Source of the DNA: Fidelibacterota bacterium
Lineage (GTDB): Bacteria > Fidelibacterota > JAANXI01
Length of the DNA: 16,379 nt
Assembly (NCBI GenBank): GCA_018263365.1
Contig: JAANXI010000155.1
Location: 1-16,379, forward strand
Direction of reading: 5' to 3'
Shown here one piece after another: positions 1-7,200 of the stretch. The notes beneath the pieces are model-generated. The model was not told the origin of the DNA. It made no database searches and worked only from the letters and a program-made list of their open reading frames with translations. Made by a program: the position numbers and the translations under genes. The stretch's first letter is position 1; each line of letters opens with the position of its first letter.

Positions 1-41
1 ATCTTCTCACCGGAATCCGGTGGCGAAAGACGTGTAAACAC
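1..41 (-). CDS. 5' end of an unidentified gene (partial, runs off left edge)
   Basis: A strong Shine-Dalgarno sequence, AAAGGAGG (minus strand, 57 to 50), lies 8 bases before a GTG codon at 41-39. That codon opens a frame with no stop to the window edge, reading (M)FTRLSPPDSGEK. The site starts shortly after the fmdB stop, which fits the next gene of the same operon. Only 13 codons are visible, so no product can be named. The nearby frame that continues to a stop inside the window has no ribosome binding site and is an fmdB antiphase shadow. The gene's existence is an inference from the ribosome binding site and open frame. Confidence 0.55.
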   Translation of the reverse strand, partial: MFTRLSPPDSGEK

Positions 42-64
42 AGTAGAAACCTCCTTTAGTTGTA

Positions 65-379
65 CTATGAATTATCGCTGGATTTTGCTGATTCCTTTTT
101 CGCGCCAGCGTTTTCCGAGCCGGAACCGGAAGACTTCGAGTCGGAAGCTGATCTTCCGTCTTGTTCTCCGGAACCGTTACCCGGTGAACTGTTTTTATTT
201 TTATAATCGGTGATGTAAAAACCGCTTCCCTTGAAAATAAGTCCTGCGCCTCCGCTGACAAGTCGTTGCACCGATTCCTCGCCGCATTCAGGGCATTGGG
301 TTATGGGGTCATCGCTCATCCGTTGAAATTCTTCAAAGCGATGCCCGCAGTTTTTACACCCGTATTCATAAGTTGGCAT
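65..379 (-). CDS. FmdB-family zinc ribbon protein
   Basis: A 104-residue protein that begins MPTYEYGCKNCG, the signature of the FmdB/CxxC_CxxC_SSSS putative regulatory family. Two CxxC pairs (Cys8/Cys11 and Cys29/Cys32) should bind one zinc ion. The conserved segment with GGAGLIFKGSGFYITDY ends near residue 60. About 45 residues of low-complexity Ser/Gly/Asp/Lys sequence follow, a common variable tail in this family. An AGGAG lies 11 bases before the ATG. It follows pta by 39 bases and is probably the penultimate visible gene of a long operon. The family was named for a regulator of formamide/amide metabolism, but its cellular role is generally unknown, so no specific function is proposed. 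Confidence 0.9.
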   Translation of the reverse strand: MPTYEYGCKNCGHRFEEFQRMSDDPITQCPECGEESVQRLVSGGAGLIFKGSGFYITDYKNKNSSPGNGSGEQDGRSASDSKSSGSGSENAGAKKESAKSSDNS

Positions 380-418
380 TATTCTATTAACTCCTTTTCG
401 TTCGTGCTCATCATTCTG

Positions 419-1405
419 TTAGTTTTTCATCTGTGCCTGGACCGCAGCAATTGTAGCGACCAACACTACATCTTCTGCCGAGCATCCGCGCGATAAATCA
501 TGCATTGGCTTTTTTGTTCCCTGTACAATAGGCCCCAGCGCGGCACATCCTCCCAGCCGTTGGGCGATTTTATATCCGATATTACCGCTGTCTAAATCCG
601 GGAATATTAGCACATTAGCCTGCCCGGCGACCGGGCTGCCGGGCGCCTTCCGTTTCCCGATATCCGGCAAAATAGCCGCATCGAATTGCAATTCGCCGTC
701 TACGACAAGATCCGGTGCTTTTTCCCTGACAATTTCGAGTGCCTGTAACACTTTTGTTACCCTGGCATGTTGTGCGCTCCCTTTCGTGGAAAATGAGAGC
801 ATGGCCACTTTCGGCTCCTCTTCTGTCAGCGCCTGGTGGGTTCCTGCTGTGGTAATGGCAATATCCGCCAGCTGTTCCACCGTCGGGTCCGGGACAACTG
901 CTGAGTCAGCAAAAGAAAAATTCCGTCCCTCAGGCGTAATCATCAGAAAGTTTCCGGAGACCACATTAATCCCTTCAGACAATCCTATACCAAGGATTGC
1001 CGCCCGGATTACCTGGCCTGTGGCTGTAACCGCACCAGCCACACACGCATCCGCCTTGTCGAAATGCACCATCATAGCGGCAAACATTAGCGGATTCAAT
1101 ACTTCTTTCCGCGCTTGCTCTTCAGTAATTCCCTGGTGTTTTCGTTTTTCAAAGAACACATGCACCGAATCTGTAAGATACGAACTATCAGCAGGAGTTA
1201 CAATTTCCACTCCGCCCAGGTCGATGGTAAGATCATCGGCAGCAGTCCTGACAGCTTCTTGCTCCCCTACCAACACAGGCTTTACTAATTTTTCTGCAGC
1301 CAGCCGACCGGCAGCCCGTAAAATACGTTCATCGGTTGCCTCAGGGAATACAACTGTTTTCAGGGCGTTCTTCGCCCGTTTTTTCATCAACTCAACGACA
1401 CTCAT
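419..1405 (-). CDS. pta: phosphate acetyltransferase (short form)
   Basis: Pta interconverts acetyl-CoA plus phosphate with acetyl phosphate plus CoA in the cytoplasm, normally paired with acetate kinase. The 328 residues match the compact single-domain PTA_PTB form and lack the N-terminal DRTGG/CobB-like extension of the enterobacterial enzyme. Family hallmarks are visible: FPEATDERILRAA near residue 20, SFSTKGSA near 205, DGELQFDAA near 236, and NVLIFPDLDSGNIGYK followed by GPIVQG and DLSRGCS in the last 70 residues. The start is set by a GGAG that overlaps the coaD stop codon, and only 6 bases separate the genes. No acetate kinase gene is adjacent in the window. A phosphate butyryltransferase is the main alternative, but the motif set and length favour Pta. 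Confidence 0.92.
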   Translation of the reverse strand: MSVVELMKKRAKNALKTVVFPEATDERILRAAGRLAAEKLVKPVLVGEQEAVRTAADDLTIDLGGVEIVTPADSSYLTDSVHVFFEKRKHQGITEEQARKEVLNPLMFAAMMVHFDKADACVAGAVTATGQVIRAAILGIGLSEGINVVSGNFLMITPEGRNFSFADSAVVPDPTVEQLADIAITTAGTHQALTEEEPKVAMLSFSTKGSAQHARVTKVLQALEIVREKAPDLVVDGELQFDAAILPDIGKRKAPGSPVAGQANVLIFPDLDSGNIGYKIAQRLGGCAALGPIVQGTKKPMHDLSRGCSAEDVVLVATIAAVQAQMKN

Positions 1406-1411
1406 TCTGCA

Positions 1412-1888
1412 CTACTCCGAAAATTTTTCCTTAAGATATTGAACAATTTGCGGCGGTACGTAGGGGCTGACATCGCCGCCGAAGCTGGCGACCTCCCGGA
1501 CAATGGAAGAATTCAAATGGGTATATTGTTCGTGGGGCATCAGAAAGACCGTGCTGAGCTCTTCTGACAATTTCCGGTTGACCAACGCCATCTGGAACTC
1601 GTACTCAAAATCACTGACCGCCCGCAATCCACGAATCAAGGCCACGGCATTTTGTTCGGTGGCATAATCCACTAATAGTCCTTTAAATCTGTCCACGGAG
1701 ACGTTATCGATCTCGCAGACCTCGCGGATCATCACCACCCGCTCCTCTGCGGTAAACAATGGATTTTTCGCGGCGCTTTCCGCCACGCTGACAATCACAT
1801 GGTCGAAGAGTCGTACCGCCCGCTTAATAATATCAAGATGACCGTAAGTCACCGGATCGAAGGTTCCGGGATAAATTGCTTTTTTCAT
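1412..1888 (-). CDS. coaD: phosphopantetheine adenylyltransferase
   Basis: CoaD transfers AMP from ATP to 4'-phosphopantetheine, giving dephospho-CoA in the penultimate step of coenzyme A synthesis. The 158-residue length is typical. The nucleotidyltransferase motif is TYGH (residues 14-17), preceded by YPGTFDPV. RGLRA (86-90) and NSSIVRE (126-132) with GGDVSPYVP near the C-terminus are standard CoaD features. The ATG overlaps the rsmD stop as ATGA, with GGAG seven bases upstream, so translation is probably coupled to rsmD. The rsmD-coaD pair is a common bacterial arrangement and supports both calls. Confidence 0.97.
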   Translation of the reverse strand: MKKAIYPGTFDPVTYGHLDIIKRAVRLFDHVIVSVAESAAKNPLFTAEERVVMIREVCEIDNVSVDRFKGLLVDYATEQNAVALIRGLRAVSDFEYEFQMALVNRKLSEELSTVFLMPHEQYTHLNSSIVREVASFGGDVSPYVPPQIVQYLKEKFSE

Positions 1889-2421
1889 ATGGATTCTCCA
1901 TAGACAGTTACAACAGTTCCACCCATTTGCTCCTGGCGAATTTGTGTAATGTGCTCCGGTAATTCACCTTCAATCGGTTCGCTGGTTTCCAGATAAAACC
2001 GTCCCGGTTCAGTCAACCGGTTCACAGCTGCTTCAATAAGTTCCGCGAAGTCCGGAAACTGATACGGGGGATCCGCCAGGATCAGGTCAAATTCTACGCC
2101 GCTGCTCCGCAAGAAACGGAGTACATCAGCTCTGAGCACAGTGGCTTTATCCTGGAATCCACACAGTGCCAAATTTTTTTTGGTCAGCGATATCGCTGTA
2201 TCGGAATTGTCCACGAAAGTACATTTTTTTGCGCCCCGGCTCAGAGCCTCTATTCCCAAATTCCCGGCGCCGGAAAAGACATCCAGCACTAATAGTTCCC
2301 GAACATCGTACAAGACCGAAAAAATCCATTCCTTGGTGCGATCGGTAGAAGGGCGAATAGACTTTCCGGGTGGATTGCGAAGTTTAATCCCTTTACATTC
2401 TCCTGCAATAACGCGCGTCAT
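1885..2421 (-). CDS. rsmD: 16S rRNA (guanine966-N2)-methyltransferase
   Basis: RsmD methylates N2 of G966 in 16S rRNA using S-adenosylmethionine. The 178-residue protein has the family N-terminus (MTRVIAGECKG, then RPSTDRTKEWIFSVL), the SAM-binding motif I DVFSGAGNLG (47-56) and the catalytic DPPY motif (117-120) of N6/N2 amino methyltransferases. Its ATG overlaps the stop of the upstream PilN-like gene and its stop overlaps the coaD start, both as ATGA, so three genes are translationally linked. The product and the coaD linkage are conventional. The upstream PilN-like neighbour is not. Confidence 0.95.
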   Translation of the reverse strand: MTRVIAGECKGIKLRNPPGKSIRPSTDRTKEWIFSVLYDVRELLVLDVFSGAGNLGIEALSRGAKKCTFVDNSDTAISLTKKNLALCGFQDKATVLRADVLRFLRSSGVEFDLILADPPYQFPDFAELIEAAVNRLTEPGRFYLETSEPIEGELPEHITQIRQEQMGGTVVTVYGESI

Positions 2422-3554
2422 ACACTCGCTTTGCCGTACATTGTGAGATATAACTTCAGGTTATATATTGGGGAGTTGTCCGTCACCTCGTGCGGTGTCG
2501 AGACATAAATCTTTGAGACGCTAAAATTGTAGCCGTGATTTTTTAAGGCATGAATGACACGGATAATTCCGGTATGCGTTCCTTCCATCTGGATATAGAC
2601 CGGCCCGCGATTCCATCCGTCAACGGTCGTAACCTGCTTCGTATTCCACCGGATTAATTCAATGGTGGGGATTGCAATCCAGACTTTTAAGACCCGGTGC
2701 ACATTGCCGATATCCGTAGACCGAAAACCCCGGCTGTCCGGTTTTTCTTCCAAAGATTTCAGATTCCCGTACACATTCACTTCCGCCTTGTATCCGCCCC
2801 GGTTAATCCCCTGCACGTCGAATAACTCGATATTTTTAACTATCGAGGTATTGGTAATCTGCCGTCTGACCCGATTGGCAAATGTTCGGGAGTTGGTGAG
2901 CGCACTCAGCGTCAGATGCTGGTTGCCAATGGACAGGAACCCCAACCGGCTCTGCGCCTGCACATTACTAAGCAACCGATATGCCGATTCCAGTTTCCTT
3001 TTGCCAAGAGAGACAGCTTGCTGAATCTCTTCTGCGCTTTGGGGAAGATGCGTTGCCGGTGTTTCCAGCGCAGTTGTGGGTCCCGGGGTTTGGGTGGGCC
3101 CTTTAGCCTGTTCTGGGGCCTCTTCTGTCACTGCGATTTTCTCTTCCGGTGCGGGCTGAACCTCCTGCGTGGTTGTATCTGTTGCGACCGGAACCGGCGC
3201 CTGGCCTTTCGGTTTGTGAAAGAACATAAAATAGACGGTCACTCCAACAGCGAGAATGAAAAGAAAAACGATAATGCCTGTCGAAGGTCCCCGGGATAGC
3301 GGAGGTTCCTGTGGCTGCCGTTTTTTTGGGGGCTGTCCGGGCTGCCGTTTCTTTGACCGCGGAATTTTTACCCTGGATTCATCTTCGGGCGCGGCTTCGG
3401 CAGCTGCCCCTTCCTCTTCCGGCGTTGGCTGCTGTTCCTCTTCAGGCTCAGTCGGGACTTCTTTCTCTTCTTCAGGCGCTTCTCCCGTTATCTGCGATGA
3501 TTTGAGTGGCTCCTTCCCCAGCCGATCTTCTTCCAGGAGATTTACGCGAATCAT
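2418..3554 (-). CDS. PilN-like bitopic inner-membrane protein with long charged linker
   Basis: A 378-residue protein that opens MIRVNLLEED, very close to the MIRINLLP-type cytoplasmic peptide by which PilN binds PilM in type IV pilus platforms. Residues ~11-60 are acidic and Pro/Glu-rich. Residues 61-90 are basic and proline-rich (KKRQP repeats). One transmembrane helix spans about 92-112. A second Pro/Thr/Glu linker runs to ~175, then a folded periplasmic domain (180-378) begins with a helical segment (AEEIQQAVSLGKRKLESAY). Canonical PilN is about 200 residues with a much shorter N-terminal tail, so this is an expanded variant. It overlaps the PilM-like gene upstream (ATGA) and rsmD downstream (ATGA). 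The homology claim is inference from N-terminus, topology and neighbour order. A generic single-pass protein remains possible. Confidence 0.55.
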   Translation of the reverse strand: MIRVNLLEEDRLGKEPLKSSQITGEAPEEEKEVPTEPEEEQQPTPEEEGAAAEAAPEDESRVKIPRSKKRQPGQPPKKRQPQEPPLSRGPSTGIIVFLFILAVGVTVYFMFFHKPKGQAPVPVATDTTTQEVQPAPEEKIAVTEEAPEQAKGPTQTPGPTTALETPATHLPQSAEEIQQAVSLGKRKLESAYRLLSNVQAQSRLGFLSIGNQHLTLSALTNSRTFANRVRRQITNTSIVKNIELFDVQGINRGGYKAEVNVYGNLKSLEEKPDSRGFRSTDIGNVHRVLKVWIAIPTIELIRWNTKQVTTVDGWNRGPVYIQMEGTHTGIIRVIHALKNHGYNFSVSKIYVSTPHEVTDNSPIYNLKLYLTMYGKASV

Positions 3555-4459
3555 GCCGAATCTCCCAGCGCCTGGCGGATCGTCCCCATTACTTCCGCAT
3601 ATTGAGATTCGGTTGGAATATCCGGCGTCTCCGATGTTCTAAAATTTACCTGGATGTCCTGGAATGGCCGGATGTACTGAAGATTCTCCATCTCCTGAAT
3701 CAATTTCTGTATGGAGCCCGGGATCTCTCTTCCGTAGACAAAAACCGGAACGTCGCTGGATTCCCCGGTAAACAGATCAGAAAGCACCGATTGTAATTCA
3801 TTAGTTTCCGATTCACCACCACTGCTACGATCCAGGTGAATCACATTATCCTCTTCCAGAGAAAATAACGCGCTGGTCACAAATTTGCGGTGCTCATAGG
3901 CCGTCATTTCGATAACCTCTTCATAAAATTTGCAGAGACACCCGGTTGCATCCGTCGCAGGGATGTTAGACAGCGCACTGAGCGGGGATAATTCAAGGAG
4001 GTTTAATTCTAAATGCACGGTATCGGCGGCACTTTTGAGAATGGATACTAAATTCTCAGGGAGGCCAACAGTCAATACTGTTTCATGATCAGCAGTAGTG
4101 ACCGGATAAAAATGAGGACGGTATCTGTTATGGTGGTCGCCAAGCCGTTGCTGAAACTCCCAGCACAGATATTCCCGTTGATCGTCTTCGCTTAAAGCGG
4201 AATCGATCTGTAGCGTATAACAATGCAACCACTCAAAGGGTAAGACGACACTAATCTCTCTGTCAGGAAAGTGGAGATCATTTTTAATGGTTTCGAACAA
4301 TGACTCCATCTCATGGCGGAATTGTGTCTGGTGTAAGTTGCTGATATCCCACCGGGTGGACAGGGTCGTATCTCCAACCATTTCAATGACAGGAACACCG
4401 TTATCACTGATCTGCTGGGCGTAGACTACAGTTTTACCAAGAAATGAAGCGCCGACCAC
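3551..4459 (-). CDS. PilM/GspL-like pseudo-actin, ATP-site motifs absent
   Basis: A 302-residue soluble protein with no signal peptide or membrane helix. Its layout follows PilM/GspL cytoplasmic domains: a first strand pair (VVGASFLGKTVVYAQQ, ~2-16), a segment like the PilM SLP...EQIKWE region (ISVVLPFEWLHCYTLQI, then DDQREYLCWEFQQRL, 69-106), an AVPKEIV-like segment leading to LNLLELSPLSALS (132-164), and a second strand block at 174-200. The Asp-Ile-Gly phosphate-binding loops of ATP-binding PilM are not visible at either expected site (ASFLGK and CKFYEEVIE instead), so nucleotide binding is doubtful. The start is a GTG at 4459. An in-frame TAA lies 21 bases upstream, so no longer start exists. 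Its stop overlaps the start of the PilN-like gene, the usual pilM-pilN order. Homology is inference. Confidence 0.5.
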   Translation of the reverse strand: MVGASFLGKTVVYAQQISDNGVPVIEMVGDTTLSTRWDISNLHQTQFRHEMESLFETIKNDLHFPDREISVVLPFEWLHCYTLQIDSALSEDDQREYLCWEFQQRLGDHHNRYRPHFYPVTTADHETVLTVGLPENLVSILKSAADTVHLELNLLELSPLSALSNIPATDATGCLCKFYEEVIEMTAYEHRKFVTSALFSLEEDNVIHLDRSSGGESETNELQSVLSDLFTGESSDVPVFVYGREIPGSIQKLIQEMENLQYIRPFQDIQVNFRTSETPDIPTESQYAEVMGTIRQALGDSA

Positions 4460-4513
4460 CCTTGTTCTACCCCGTGATTACGTGTTAATTATCGGTAAAA
4501 TGCTGGAATAGTG

Positions 4514-5503
4514 TTATTCTTCCCAACTGACCTCACCATCCTCAATATATCCGTGGCTCGTATCAGCAAAAGTAAAGAAAACGTATCTTCGCTCAGAATA
4601 TTCCCCCTCAATGGGTGATTCAACCCGCAGATGTTGTATGTTGTCCCCGGTCACCTTCAGGATATATGGTTTGCCGGTTAACGGACAATATGCCCATTCC
4701 TTCGTCGGTGGATTGGGGTACGTTTCCGTGATCCATCGCGTCTGTCTGGTGATACTGGTGTCAACCATCTGCATATTCGGATAACGTTCTTGCATATCCT
4801 CGATATCCCGCACCGGAATCCAGGAGGTATCCATCTCCGAAGTAACGGTGTCAACCTCGATAATCACCTGAAATGTGGTATCCTCAACTACAGTCTGACT
4901 TCTCCGGGTCGAGACAAAAGTCGTATCGTACATCTTCGTATAATTCGGCGGAACCTGGAGATTATAAACGAATGGTATAGTAATTGTTTGAGTGCCTTTC
5001 CAGGTCGTATCCGCTTTCACGGAATCATACGCTGCAGTAATTACCATTCTTGCGAATTGCCCCGAATTCGTCGAATCATCTGTGGCAACGGAGTTGTAGT
5101 AGTTCACAGCCTCCGACCAAAAAGCGGAAAATGCGGTATCAGTTAGTGTTGAATCCACCCATTCAATAATTTTCTGACGATTCACCTGAATTTGCACCGT
5201 TTTGGGCGGCAGGGTCAACTGCTGTTCACCATAATAGTCAAGGGTATCCGCCATTGAATCATAGACCGCATTTACGACGGTGATAGCATTTTCTGCAAGC
5301 TCGGTATAATTCCCCGTCAAACTTAAAAATGCTGACTCGACTTTCCACAGATTTTGCATCCGGGTGCGACTTTCTTCCCGGTATTGTTCTTCTTCGTCCC
5401 AAATTTGCTTCGGAATCATAATGACGGCAAATAATACACCAACAAGCAACACTATAACTAAATTCAACCCCCAGTGCTGTTTTGACTCAACCTCGTAAGC
5501 CAC
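4514..5503 (-). CDS. unrecognised single-pass membrane protein
   Basis: I do not recognise this 329-residue protein. It has a short N-terminus, one transmembrane helix (about 12-30), a charged probably helical segment (33-60), then a large extracytoplasmic domain. Residues ~175-260 are rich in beta-prone DTT/DTS-containing stretches (YDTTF, EDTTF, MDTSW, VDTSI). Near the C-terminus is CPLTGKPY (273-280) with the only cysteine I noticed, reminiscent of CP.TGKPY segments in pseudopilin-like secreted proteins. The start is a GTG preceded by AGGAGG four bases upstream, 16 bases after the comEA stop. It stands directly before the PilM-like and PilN-like genes, so it could fill a PilO-like or pilotin-like place in the same complex, but that rests only on position and topology. 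Confidence 0.7.
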   Translation of the reverse strand: MAYEVESKQHWGLNLVIVLLVGVLFAVIMIPKQIWDEEEQYREESRTRMQNLWKVESAFLSLTGNYTELAENAITVVNAVYDSMADTLDYYGEQQLTLPPKTVQIQVNRQKIIEWVDSTLTDTAFSAFWSEAVNYYNSVATDDSTNSGQFARMVITAAYDSVKADTTWKGTQTITIPFVYNLQVPPNYTKMYDTTFVSTRRSQTVVEDTTFQVIIEVDTVTSEMDTSWIPVRDIEDMQERYPNMQMVDTSITRQTRWITETYPNPPTKEWAYCPLTGKPYILKVTGDNIQHLRVESPIEGEYSERRYVFFTFADTSHGYIEDGEVSWEE

Positions 5504-5519
5504 GGTACCTCCTAAATCC

Positions 5520-5975
5520 TTATGGTCTGACAGTGTTAAACGTAATCAATGGTCTCAATTTTTCTATCGTCGCAGGGCCAATCCCCTTTACCTGGCGCAA
5601 ATTCTTAAACGACTTAAAATATCCATTCTTTTCACGATGTGCAATAATTCGTTTCGACATAGCAGGGCCGATTCGCGGGAGTTTCATCAAGTCATTTTGG
5701 TCAGCAAGATTGATGAATATCTTCATCGCCTTTTGGGACTCAACCATCTCTCCTACGTCGGGATCTGTCGTTTCTTCTGTACCGGCTCCGGTGCGTACGA
5801 GTGAGTCGACTAATTCTGCTTTCGTTTGGAACAGGGAATCAGATGTGGCGTTACGGATTTGGGAGGTTTGGGAGTCCGCATTAAAGAAATGTTCAACAAT
5901 CCTGATGGAGGCGCTGATGACAAGGACAATGAGTAAAAAGCCGACAACACGCCGTTCTTGTGGAGTTAGTCGCAC
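5520..5975 (-). CDS. ComEA-like helix-hairpin-helix DNA-binding protein
   Basis: A 151-residue membrane-anchored protein: transmembrane helix at about 11-26, a flexible acidic linker (30-85), then a tandem helix-hairpin-helix domain (88-145) with the hairpins LPRIGP (99-104) and VKGIGP (129-134). This is the ComEA architecture. In competent bacteria ComEA binds double-stranded DNA in the periplasm or at the cell surface and passes it to the ComEC channel. No ComEC is visible here. The start is GTG at 5975. An in-frame TGA 24 bases upstream excludes a longer form, and AGGCGG sits five bases before the GTG. HhH proteins of this type also occur in non-competence settings, so the DNA-binding fold is sure and the uptake role only likely. 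Confidence 0.8.
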   Translation of the reverse strand: MRLTPQERRVVGFLLIVLVISASIRIVEHFFNADSQTSQIRNATSDSLFQTKAELVDSLVRTGAGTEETTDPDVGEMVESQKAMKIFINLADQNDLMKLPRIGPAMSKRIIAHREKNGYFKSFKNLRQVKGIGPATIEKLRPLITFNTVRP

Positions 5976-6019
5976 TTGGACCGCCTGTTTTACCTGTCAT
6001 TCAACCCAAAACGCCTGAC

Positions 6020-7198
6020 TTACGCACTAAATGCGCTCTTCACTTTCTCAAAGAACCCATCCTGTCCATCCTCGCGGTGGGTTTGATCATAGGTACGAAG
6101 TTTTTTGAAGAGTTCTTTTTCTTCCTCGGTCAATTTCTGAGGTGTATGGATTTGGATTTTGACGAGTTGATCCCCCCGATGGGAGCCTTCCAGCGCAGGC
6201 AGTCCTTTCTTCCGCATCCGCAGTACTTTCCCGGACTGAATACCCGCCGGGATTTTTAAACTGGCTTTTCCGGTAAGTGTTGGCACTTCAATTTCATCGC
6301 CAAGTACCGCCTGCGAGATCGAGATTCGGGCTTCCAGCAGAATATCATCGCCCTTGCGGGTAAAATACTTGTGGGGCTTCTCTTCAAACAGGACTATTAA
6401 ATTCCCGGGAGGACCACCATGCGGGCCTTTATTTCCCTCACCACGCAGCGTCATATAGTTGCCGTTTGCTACGCCTGCGGGGACATCGACTGTGATCCTT
6501 TTTTCTTTTTTCCGGAGCCCGGAACCGCCACATGCCCGACAGAGGTCTTCGATGACTTCGCCTGTACCGTCGCAATTTGCGCACTGCCGTACGTTGACCA
6601 TCTGTCCGAAAATCGATTGGGTGGATTGCCGGACTTCGCCCTGTCCGCCGCAGACCTGACACGTTTTAATGGAGGAAGAATCCCGCGCGCCGCTGCCGCC
6701 GCACTCCTCACACCGTTCAAGCCGACGGACCTTGACTTTTTTCTGTACGCCTTCTGCTATTTCCTCAAGTGTCAGTTTCAGCCGGATTTTCAGGTCGCTC
6801 CCCTTATCGGTTCCGCGCTGTCTGCGACGGCTTGAACGGCGTCCGGCACCGCCAAAAATATCACTAAAACCGCCGAAACCTCCGCTTCGGGCGCCACCAC
6901 CGAAGATATCCCCAAACGCGTCGAAAATATCCTCGACATTCGAAAAACCGCCAAAGTCCGCGCCGCCGGGGCCGCCTTTGACACCCTGATGCCCGAACTG
7001 GTCATACCGCTTGCGTTTGTCCTCATCACCCAGTACGGCATACGCCTCAGCGGCTTCCTTGAATTTCTGTTCTGCCTCCGGATCATCAGGATTTTTATCG
7101 GGATGGTATTTGACTGCTTTCTTCCGGTAGGCCTTCTTAATTTCATCCTGGGAGGCATTCCGGCCTACACCTAATATGTCATAGTAATCTTTGGGCAT
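6020..7198 (-). CDS. dnaJ: co-chaperone DnaJ (Hsp40)
   Basis: DnaJ delivers unfolded clients to DnaK and stimulates its ATPase. All class A domains are present in 392 residues: J domain (1-70) with the HPD tripeptide at 32-34, a Gly/Phe-rich region (~74-120), a zinc-binding domain with four CxxCxGxG-type repeats (Cys163/166, 180/183, 206/209, 220/223), and the C-terminal substrate-binding beta domains with the GDQLVKIQIHTP segment. The third repeat reads CANCDGTG, a minor variant. The gene starts two bases after the grpE stop, so the two are translated together. No dnaK lies in the cluster. Confidence 0.98.
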   Translation of the reverse strand: MPKDYYDILGVGRNASQDEIKKAYRKKAVKYHPDKNPDDPEAEQKFKEAAEAYAVLGDEDKRKRYDQFGHQGVKGGPGGADFGGFSNVEDIFDAFGDIFGGGARSGGFGGFSDIFGGAGRRSSRRRQRGTDKGSDLKIRLKLTLEEIAEGVQKKVKVRRLERCEECGGSGARDSSSIKTCQVCGGQGEVRQSTQSIFGQMVNVRQCANCDGTGEVIEDLCRACGGSGLRKKEKRITVDVPAGVANGNYMTLRGEGNKGPHGGPPGNLIVLFEEKPHKYFTRKGDDILLEARISISQAVLGDEIEVPTLTGKASLKIPAGIQSGKVLRMRKKGLPALEGSHRGDQLVKIQIHTPQKLTEEEKELFKKLRTYDQTHREDGQDGFFEKVKSAFSA

Positions 7199-7200
7199 AA

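Noticed and set aside
7..261. Minus-strand open frame of 84 codons overlapping fmdB
   Set aside because: It overlaps fmdB in another frame. The Shine-Dalgarno near 50-57 serves the GTG at 41-39 in a different frame.
786..1442. Plus-strand open frame of 218 codons
   Set aside because: It lies entirely antisense to pta and the end of coaD, which have clear family motifs. The translation is low-complexity and resembles no family, and no ribosome site supports it.
5482..6018. Plus-strand open frame of 178 codons
   Set aside because: It is antisense to the ComEA-like gene and has no recognisable protein features.
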